A stretch of DNA of 64,000 nucleotides, from positions 558,001 to 622,000 of the forward strand of contig JAHRBS010000011.1 of NCBI GenBank assembly GCA_024305745.1. The letters run 5' to 3'. Position 1 is the first letter of the stretch. The number at the start of each line of letters is the position of its first letter. The position numbers were made by a program, and so were the translations under genes. Shown here piece after piece: positions 56,533-64,000 of this stretch. The notes under the pieces are model-generated. The model was given only the letters and a program-made list of their open reading frames with translations. It did no database searches and had not been told where the DNA came from. This stretch comes from Polyporus tsugae. Taxonomy: Eukaryota > Basidiomycota > Agaricomycetes > Polyporales > Polyporaceae.

Positions 56533-56947
56533 TGTCGATAGAGGTCAGTGTGAGATGTCGCAATGACTCTAGCGTTGGAGGGATCTGTTGACTAGGCTTA
56601 ATCTGGGCACCAGGGGTTGTGTTAGGTAAACAGTACCAGCTCAAAGCTGGGGTGCTGCTCTGCAGCACCAGGGTTTATATATTAGGGGTCGTTACATCGT
56701 AACTAGCTTGCGACGTTGCAGCATAACGTGCTGACAAGTGCAAGGTCCGTGCTATTCGTGATGCTTGGTAAGTGGACAGCACTGGCTATGCCAGTCCAAG
56801 CTTTGTAAGTATTGTATTCGTCATCAGGGTTTGTGAGTAAGCAACTGGAACAGTAAGTGAGTATTATTCAGTGGGAGCTCGGTAAGCGAGTTGGTTGGTA
56901 ACCACCGAAAAAGGAAAATGAGCCGCCCACTGGGTGCTATTGTAACA
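56533..56947 (-). repeat. putative 3' LTR of Ty3 element C
   Basis: On the minus strand a purine tract (GAAGGAGAGGTAG, 56960-56948) is followed by TGTTACAATAGC, the start of a likely LTR. A TATATAAA box lies inside (about 56680). The chosen end, ATCGACA at 56533, gives 415 bp, close to the other families, but the second copy needed to fix the end is not in the window. Confidence 0.5.
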
Positions 56948-57239
56948 CTACCTCTCCTTCAAACAATCACGTCCTCGCGATTACGACTACATTGTCAAAA
57001 CATAGAAGCTATTTTTGTCTAGCTATAACATAGGCCATTGGATAAATAACATGAGCTTTAATGCATAAGTTGGATATGCGGAGACATGCCATTTCCCAGT
57101 AGGGCAGATATGCCATTCCTGCCAAGGAGTTAAGCCACTATTCGTAAGGTAGGTAAGGTACATGGCGGTCGCCTGTAGTGGATGCTTAGGCTATGGCCAT
57201 CATCAATGACTATTAAAGAGGAGACTATGTGTGATGAGG

Positions 57240-58287
57240 GTAACATTTTAAAGAGCGTGTGGTTCGAAACAGACAGTGTCTATGGTTTCTGCGTCTGTGA
57301 GCACCCAGGGAGAGAGATAGATCAGTAGTCCTTGTGCATGTTTGTGGGCTTGCCATCTGCACCAGATCTGATCGTACTTGTCCCATTCATCCTGGTTGAC
57401 CTTGAGAAAGACTTGCCCAGTGCGTGGTTGGAGTACCATGGTGTGAGGTTTTGGCGCAGTAGGATTTCCCTGATGGAACTCGGTTAGGAGCGAGAGGTCA
57501 TCTTTGACGAGTTCCGGGTGCGCGGTCTAGGTGGCTTCTACTCGTGGGGTATCTTTCCATTTGACGAGGTATTGCATGCTACCGCGGTTCCATCGGGAAT
57601 TGAGTACGTATTCTGGTTTGGGCACGGTTGCGGTGATTACCGGTGCCTTAGTCTGGATTTTTTCCTGATTGGGAAATGCGGGTTGGGTAACGGGTGATAG
57701 GAGGACTTCGTTAAAGACAGGGTGGATCGGTCACCAATCTTTGGGAAGCTTTAGGTGATAAGCGCTCTTTCCAATCTTTTCAACAATCTGGAAGGGACCA
57801 TAGCGCTTGTCCTCGAGCTTCTTGTTAGGATGATCTGTCGTGATGTGGAATAAGTCTAAGTATACAAGGTCTCCTGTCTTGTATTCGCGGGCCAGTCACT
57901 TGTGTTTGTCATAGTGCTTCTTCATGTGGTGTTTGGCAAGCGCTATGAGTCCAGCTGCGACATCCGATACCTTTTGCATGTGATCAGCATACTGCTTTGC
58001 CGACTCGTTGGCTAAGTTTAACTGAAACACTTCCATGCTGGTAAACACGTGATAGCCATGAGTAAGGAAGAAGGGGCAGTGTCTGGTGGCTGAGTGTTCC
58101 TGATTGCGGTACTTGAAAGCTACTAGGGGAAGCCAGAACGGCCAGTCTGTTTGTCGGTAGTTGATGAACATTCATAGGTAGCTCTCAACTTCCTGATTGA
58201 TACGTTCAGTCTGTCCATCTGTTTGGGGGTGGTATGCTGTGCTGGCATTTTCCTTGATGTGCAGTTTCTTGTACAGGTCTCAGATGA
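57240..58287 (-). pseudogene. integrase C-terminus and chromodomain of Ty3 element C
   Basis: The minus-strand frame starts at the junction with element B and reads [19 protein letters not shown] (the catalytic Glu is in TERINQE), DWPFWLPLVAFKYRNQEHSA, then AREYKTGDLVYLDLFHI, KLEDKRYGPFQIVEKIG (the GPY/F module), HPVFNEVLLSPV, and a chromodomain KPEYVLNSRW..MQYLVKWKD. The tail runs to QPRTGQVFLKVNQDEWDKYD and stops at 57248. Three to four stops interrupt one unbroken frame, again without indels. Everything upstream (protease, RT, RNase H, the first integrase Asp residues) is cut off by the insertion of element B at 58288. It is a third Ty3 family, distinct in sequence from A and B. Confidence 0.85.
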
Positions 58288-58705
58288 TGTCATGGTTTTT
58301 CGTGCCACATTTGGTACCGCAGTCACAGCCACCAACCCTAACCCCAGGCTCACCCATTTCCGGACTCTAGCCTGGACACTGGTCATCATTATGTAATAGT
58401 ACCTACCTCTTTGTTCTCCTTTTGGACTGGCCCACCTGCCATCAGTACCCAAGCCTGCCCTGAAGCCAGGTGGTCTGTGCACCTATCATGTACAGTATAT
58501 AAGGGCTGTGATGTGGGCTCAGAGACCTTAGATTCTGTCTCTTGTTCATCCCTCCATCATCTGTAGGCAGCTTAACAGCCCCTGCCATCCTCTGTCTTCT
58601 AGTCTAGGTCAATCTATCCTCTACTTCTGTTGCCACTCTCTGTGTGTCTCCATTAGTGAGCCCTTACCTTTGTTTGTTTTGTGGCACAGTTGTTTGGCTG
58701 TGACA
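58288..58705 (+). repeat. 5' LTR of element B
   Basis: Starts TGTCATGG, ends GGCTGTGACA, and is paired with the solo LTR at 37736-38153. Confidence 0.93.
58496..58540 (+). promoter_or_regulatory. LTR promoter of element B
   Basis: TATATAAG at 58496-58503 and the transcript-start 11-mer AGATTCTGTCT at 58530-58540, with the same spacing as in the solo LTR. Confidence 0.6.
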
Positions 58706-58707
58706 TT

Positions 58708-58718
58708 AGACAGAATCT
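58708..58718 (+). other. self-primer binding site of element B
   Basis: TT then AGACAGAATCT directly after the LTR; the 11-mer is the exact complement of 58530-58540. The two-base TT spacer is the same as in element A. Confidence 0.8.
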
Positions 58719-58739
58719 CACACCTAGGCCCCTGGTTCA

Positions 58740-59456
58740 GTGCCCAAGTCACTAGCCAGCCATCTCTCTTCCCCCCAGGAGTTTTATACATGTTTATCAT
58801 CCCCCATTCCCTCCGAGGAGCAAGACCTCCAGGAGTTTACCCATCGCCACTTCAAGAGGCATGGTCATCTCCCAGTCCAGGACCAGATATTCTGCGTACT
58901 TGTGGACTCTGCTGAGGATCGCCTTCGCTACCGCCTTCAGGAGCATGCACCTCTGGTCCCTCGTCGCAAGGCTCTGCCTCAATCTGTCCCCTACGCCCGA
59001 CCTTTACCCAACACACCCCGCATCCAGGCACCCACGCCCACGCTACCAACCCCTGTCCTACCACTACCTATCCCCCTTGTGTGCCGCATCTCTGCTGCAC
59101 CACTTCCAGCTTTCACCCACACCGACGTCAACAACAACCTCCCTATCATCGAGACCAAGGCCCACACCGTCCTCAAGCGCCTCCAAGCTGTCTTCGACCG
59201 CAAGGTGCTACTCGACAACCTTCCGCACGGTCATCGTCTAGCCATCCAACACATCGGCAACCAACTCGAGTGGTTCAGCAACAATATCAACCACAGCGGA
59301 CCCAACTGGACCCACCATCAACAGCAGAGCATTGATTGGTTCTGCAAGAAGTTTGGAAAGATAAAGTTTTGGGGTTTAGGACAACGCTTCCCTAGAATAG
59401 CGAACACAATTGTTGAGCTAGACAAGTTTGGGTACTTAGACTGGATTGTCTTGTAG
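58740..59456 (+). CDS. upstream open frame of element B, 238 codons, function unknown
   Basis: An uninterrupted frame between the primer site and gag, in the same frame as gag and ending at TAG 30 bp before it. The first part is EEQDLQEFTHRHFKRHGHLP, VQDQIFCVLVDSAEDRLRYR, then a proline-rich stretch (PTPTLPTPVLPLPIP), then a helical-looking part (KAHTVLKRLQAVFDRKVLLD) and SIDWFCKKFGKIKFWGLGQR. I recognise no domain. It may be the N-terminal part of Gag separated by a single stop, or an accessory protein. That it has no stop while gag and pol do is notable. Confidence 0.5.
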   Translation: MPKSLASHLSSPQEFYTCLSSPIPSEEQDLQEFTHRHFKRHGHLPVQDQIFCVLVDSAEDRLRYRLQEHAPLVPRRKALPQSVPYARPLPNTPRIQAPTPTLPTPVLPLPIPLVCRISAAPLPAFTHTDVNNNLPIIETKAHTVLKRLQAVFDRKVLLDNLPHGHRLAIQHIGNQLEWFSNNINHSGPNWTHHQQQSIDWFCKKFGKIKFWGLGQRFPRIANTIVELDKFGYLDWIVL

Positions 59457-59486
59457 TTTTCCTTTTGGCATAGAACACCCCGGAGT

Positions 59487-61070
59487 TTGGAATACATTAT
59501 GTCTCGCTTTGAAGTTCTCTCAACGGATGCCTTTGGGCCCAATGAACCACGCACCCCACCCGGTGGAGGAAACCCACCCAAAACAGAAACAACCCCCCAG
59601 CCAGCATCTCAACACCCCACACGCCCGCCGTCACCAACACCGACCCTTGAACCAATGCGGGAACCCATGACCTGGTCCTTTCAAGGCATAGAGTACAACA
59701 CACTCCAAGAGGCAATCCGAGTATCGGGTACACACTTCGAAATCCATGCCTCATACATCAATTGGTTGCTAGCAGTAACCAATGACATGGTCAGGAAGGA
59801 TATTGTGGAAGTCTACAACCAGCTAGGAAACAAAATGTATGAACACTGAAACTCAACTGTTGTCAACATCCATGATCTCCGAACCCAACAAGAAAAGTTT
59901 GTCACCCATGCAACACTTCGTAGGAACCTGGATGACCTGGAAACCCGCTGTTATGACTTGGAGACAGAGAACAACACACTCAAGGCTGAAAGGGAAGTCC
60001 TCAAAATGGAGATGGATGTCCTCAACACCAACACTATGATGCTCGTTGAGGTGATCAAGGAACTGAAAACGCAAGTTGCTTTACTCATTTCTCACCCGAC
60101 CATGGCACCTACCCGCATGGCCCCATCACACAACATCCACCGGCCTAGAATCGCCGACCCTCCCAAGTTTAAAGGCAAGACCCCAGATCTTACAGTGGAG
60201 CAGTGGTTCCAGAAACTCGGCATTTGGTTCCGGTACCAGAACATCACAGCAGACGACGACAAGATCACCACCACTTTGTTGTTCTTAGAAGGAGGAGCCC
60301 AGTCGTACATGGATTACTATGCCCAAAAGGCCGCCGACAACACCTACCTTGGCACCTGGACCAGTTTCGTCGACCGGCTTAAGAGCGGATACCGGGAACT
60401 AGCACCAGAGAAGTCTGCTCAGCAATCTTTGGAGGAACTTTGTGCCAAGTCCCACTCGTCCTTTGCCTTGTTTGCAGAGAACTTCCACCGTTTTGCCATC
60501 AAGTCTGGTTACTCTGATGTGGAGCTCATTCACCCCATTGACGCCCAGTGCAAGGGTGATCTCCGTACCACTATGATCACCCACCGCTCCTTGTCACCCT
60601 TTACAGTCCCCACGAAGTGGGAGAACTTCCTGGATTGGGTACTTGGGATTGAGATGGACTACCAAAGGAACAAGTACCACAAGGCCGCCTCCTCTTCAAG
60701 AGCTGCCAGAGATCCTGATGCCATCGACATTGACGCAATTCGCAAGCCGGAGAAGCTCTCCAAGGAACAAGAGGACTGGCTAGCCAAGAAGATGTGCTTC
60801 TGGTGCAGCAAACACCCATACAAGTCTGGCACCAAGTGTCGTAACCCAGTATATAAGGGGTACTATGAGCTTCCCGACTTTAAAGGCAAGGGTGTTGCAC
60901 CAACCAAAATATGGGCCGTCGAGGAAGAAGCCAAGACCGAAGACCAGGACCGAATGGAGTTTGTTGTCAACGCACTCAAGGAGTTTGAACTCAGGAGCAA
61001 GCAAGAGCATCAGGAAACCACTGCACGGATCGTCGAGACCAACGAGCAGGATTTTCTCCAGTGGATGTAA
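59487..61070 (+). pseudogene. gag of element B, one nonsense codon
   Basis: The start MSRFEVLSTDAFGP (59499) or the Met at 59487 opens the frame; TGA at 59847-59849 interrupts it once and it then continues to TAA at 61068. After a proline-rich N-terminus comes a coiled coil (LDDLETRCYDLETENNTLKA to about 60080), the gag domain (PPKFKGKTPDLTVEQWFQKL, GGAQSYMDYYAQKAA, WTSFVDRLKSGYRE, then SFALFAENFHRFAIKSGYSD) and a cysteine motif CFWCSKHPYKSGTKC with spacing C-x2-C-x2-H-x7-C instead of the usual C-x2-C-x4-H-x4-C. Gag forms the particle that packages the RNA. Pol is in a different frame, and a stop at 61091 lies between them. Confidence 0.85.
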
Positions 61071-61093
61071 CAGGGACTGGCTGTAACATCTGA

Positions 61094-64000
61094 TCCATAT
61101 GTACTAGTAACGTAAACCACCTAGAGGAATCATTTGTACCTAAATCAAACTATCTATATCTCGCTTCATCACGCAGACAGCGACAGTCACTCAATTTAAA
61201 ACTCACCCTCAGGCAAGGAATACGTGAAATCCAGTCAGAAGGGCTCCTAGATTGTAGAGCCTATTCGAGTTTTGCACACTATCATTTTGTTCAGGAACAT
61301 GGCCTGGAATTACGATGCCTCTCACAAGAGATACGAGTGTTCAATGCCGATGCAATGAAGAACAAGAAGGGTCTGATCACACACTATGTCCGGTGTCTTG
61401 TCACAATCGACAACCACACTAGTTAGCAGTCCTTTCTGGTCACAGATATAGGAAACCGGGATATCATTATCGGCATGACTTTCCTCTGGGAACACAACCC
61501 TAAAGTCGACTGGAAGGCTGGTCAAGTAGAGTTTACACGGTGTCCTCACACTTGCCTGCCTAGGTTAGTTTCAGTGCAGGAAGAGGAAGTACGAATGGTA
61601 GATGAACCCCGACTAGAGGAGTTTGCACACGACAACTATGGCCAACTAGATCCTGAACCCTGGGACAGTGCCGAACAGTTTGTGCATTGGATGCAGTTTT
61701 CCGACGACCCTGATGCCCGCGCTCTGCGAACACGGGTCAAGGAGAAGAAGGAAGGAACACTGGTGCCTAGGAGCCAAGATAAGGACTACTGGTCTAATCA
61801 TGTACCAGCCTACTACCACCAGTATGGCAATGTGTTTTCCAAGACAGCTTCAGAACGGATGCCAACTCACAAGCCCTACGACCACCCCATTGAACTTGTG
61901 GAAGGTGCTGCACCGCCAAAGGCGGCAAAGCTCTACCCACTTAACCTACAAGAACGGAACTCCCTGGATGGATGGATTGATGAACAGGAAGCCAAGGGAT
62001 ACATTTGAAGGTCGAAGAGCCCAGCTGCGGCTCCTGTATTCTTTGTCAAAAAGAAGGATGGCAGCCTACATTTAGTATAAGACTATCGGGCCCTCAACGC
62101 CGTCATGAAGAAGGACAAGTTTCCCATACCACGGATCCCCGACCTCATCGACCGTTTGTCTCAGTCATCCATCTTCACCTCTCTGGACCTGAGATGGGGG
62201 TACAATAATGTTCGTATACGGGAAGGAGATGAAGAGAAGGCAGCGTTTATCACCCACCATGGTCTGTACGAGCCAATGGTGATGACTTTTGGTCTTTGCA
62301 ATGCCCCAAGCACCTTCCAGGCTATGATGAATGAGATCCTCAAGGAGGAGATTGCTACAGGACACGTGGTAGTTTACATCGACAATATCCTCATCTTCAC
62401 AGATGACCTCACACTCCACTGGCAACTCACGGAATGAGTGCTCCAGAAACTATGGGCAAATGATCTTTTCATTAAGCCTGAGAAGTGCAAGTTTGAACAA
62501 CAGTCGGTTGAATTCCTTGGGTTGATCATCTCAAAGGATTCCATCACAATGGACCCAACCAAGGTTGAAGGTGTAAAGAACTGGCCAACGCCGACCAAAG
62601 TCAAGCATGTACAGGCATTCCTCGGCCTTGCCAACTTCTACCAACGTTTCATCAAGGACTTCTCAAAGATAGCTCGCCCGCTCACAGTTCTCACCTGCAA
62701 GGATGCGCCTTGGCAGTGGGGAGAAGACCAAGAAAACACCTTCCAGAGCCTCAAGACCGCCTTCACCACTGCTCCGATCCTCCAAATCCCCAATGACACT
62801 GCACCTTTCCACCTGGAAACAGACTTATCTGACTTTGCCACAGGGGCAGTACTGGAACAGTTGGGTGAAGATAAACTATGGCACCCAGTAGTGTTTTACT
62901 CCAAGTCCCTGAATAAGCATGAATGCAACTATGAGATCTATGACAAGGAGTTACTAGCTATCATACATGCTTTGGAGGAATATTGCCACTACCTGGAGGG
63001 GCACCCTGAACCGGTTGAGATCTGGTCAGATCACCTTAACCTCACCTATTTCCGGCAGGCCCAGAAACTGACTTGTCGCCAAGCTTGCTGGAGTTTGTTC
63101 CTTTCCCGTTTCAACTTCAACCTACGACATCGACCCGGCAAGAAAATGCTTCGTGCCGACCCTCTGTCCAGGAGGCCAGATCATGAGGAGGGGGTAAGCA
63201 GCGACAATGATGGTTGGACGCTGCTGAAGCCAGATTTTTTTGCCATCAAAGCCATGCAAACCACCCACGCCTCTGAAGTTGACGACAAGCAACTACTGGA
63301 CAAGATCAAGAAGGCACTCGAAGATGACACAATGACCAAGGATTACAAGGCACTGCTCAATAGCGGCCCTCGGGAGTTTGGAAAACCACTGCAAGAATGG
63401 AACTTTGAGAATGGTCTCCTGCTCTATAGGGGAAAGGTCTATGTCCCAAAAGACTAGGAACTACCACTGGAGCTGCTCAAACTCCACCATGACACCATAC
63501 TTGCTGGACACCCTGGCTGATGAAAGACCCAGAAACTTATCAGCCGCAACTACTGGTGGCCTGGAATGTCAGTCAATGTCAAGAAGTATGTCAAGGGGTA
63601 CGATACATGCCAACGTAACAAAGCCTCACGCAACCCTCCCTTCGGACTACTGCAGCCAAATGAAGTTCCAGCTGGGCCATGGGAGATCTGGAGCATCGAC
63701 CTCATCACTCAACTTCCTGAGTCCTGTGACAGACACGACAATGTTTACACAGCCATCGCAGTGGTGGTAGACCGGTTGACCAAGCGAGCCCACTTCTTTG
63801 CATGTGATGACCACTTCTCAGCCTCAGATGCAGCGGAGCTTGTCTATGAACACATACTCAAACATCATGGCCTACCCCGACAGATCATTTCAGATCGAGG
63901 AACACAGTTTGCCAGTGCACTCTTCAAGGAGTTTTGTGGGAAGCTGGGCATCCGAGCCTCTATGTCAACAGCCTATCACCTCCAAACCGATGGTTAGATG
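61094..64000 (+). pseudogene. pol of element B (protease, RT, RNase H, integrase), 3' end outside the window
   Basis: One frame runs from 61094 to the window end with stops at 61424, 62006, 62078, 62435, 63455 and a double TGA at 63518-63523, but no frameshift. The protease active site reads LLDCRAYSSF where the family has D-S/C-G-A-T, so the Gly is lost; the flap part DIGNRDIIIGMTFLWEHNP is normal. The reverse transcriptase has FFVKKKDGSL and [12 protein letters not shown], but the catalytic motif is YIDN (62375-62386) for YIDD. RNase H shows FATGAVLEQ and YDKELLAI. Integrase has HHDTILAGH, then GYDTCQRNK with Tyr in place of the first zinc Cys, then WSIDLITQLP and IISDRGTQFAS. It is catalytically dead. 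Confidence 0.9.

Larger units (their letters stand above)
58288..64000 (+). mobile_element. Ty3 retrotransposon, family B, running off the window
   Basis: A 418-bp 5' LTR, a self-primer site, an upstream frame, gag and pol follow in order; integrase is cut by the window end. It is inserted in the integrase of element C. The 5 bp before it are GATGA; the matching duplication would lie outside. Confidence 0.93.

Overview
The window looks like a repeat-rich stretch of an agaricomycete (mushroom-forming basidiomycete) genome. The evidence is short GT-AG introns (about 45-80 bp), Ty3 retrotransposons of the chromodomain type, a KDZ-transposon-associated CxC5/CxC6 gene, a kinase family with the motif IDFDWAG, a DUF4246 remnant, and several gene families that I remember as multi-copy and uncharacterised in agaricomycetes. 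I cannot name the species. I see no tRNA, rRNA or CRISPR, and only one gene (a small coiled-coil gene near 7.4-8.1 kb) without an obvious lesion. Nearly everything recognisable is a transposable element or a decayed gene.

Layout. 0.5-1 kb: fragment of a multi-copy family. 1.3-3.7 kb: KDZ-associated gene split by a solo LTR (family A). 4.2-4.85 kb: glycogen phosphorylase fragment. 5-9.6 kb: an unrecognised remnant, an F-box/LRR-like fragment, the coiled-coil gene and a 1.3 kb inverted-repeat element. 9.9-12.6 kb: a MITE, a 100-bp repeat pair and a multi-copy gene with one stop. 13.2-15.5 kb (minus): a gene joining a possible nuclease-like segment to a kinase domain. 16.1-22.4 kb: another multi-copy gene, split by a 3.56 kb Tc1/mariner-type transposon that carries a transposase on one strand and a second, four-exon gene on the other. 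25.3-27.1 kb: F-box/LRR gene (minus). 27.4-28.75 kb: NOG1 GTPase remnant. 30.8-33 kb: multi-copy gene (minus). 33.8-35.7 kb: a seven-exon gene whose product starts with a copy of the histone H3 tail and continues with zinc fingers. 37-38.7 kb: LINE reverse transcriptase fragment, solo LTR (family B), RNase H-like fragment. 38.68-45.25 kb: complete Ty3 element A (minus). 45.9-46.7 kb: DUF4246 remnant. 49-53.1 kb: a 1.5 kb inverted-repeat element and a second glycogen phosphorylase fragment between two inverted copies of a 250-bp repeat. 54.3 kb: possible response-regulator scrap. 56.5-58.29 kb: end of Ty3 element C (minus), interrupted by Ty3 element B (58.29 kb to the end, plus).

Two themes tie the region together. 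First, Ty3 families A and B both appear to prime reverse transcription with their own RNA: eleven bases at the predicted transcript start are complementary to a site two bases inside the 5' LTR, as in Tf1 of fission yeast. Second, decay is mostly by C-to-T (or G-to-A) change, many at CpG, with few indels: long pol frames keep their frame over kilobases while collecting stops that read as CGA, CAG, CAA or TGG one transition earlier, and all seven differences between the two LTRs of element A are transitions. This fits methylation-linked deamination or a RIP-like process acting on repeated DNA.

Functional statements rest on motifs read by eye and on remembered family features. No database was searched.
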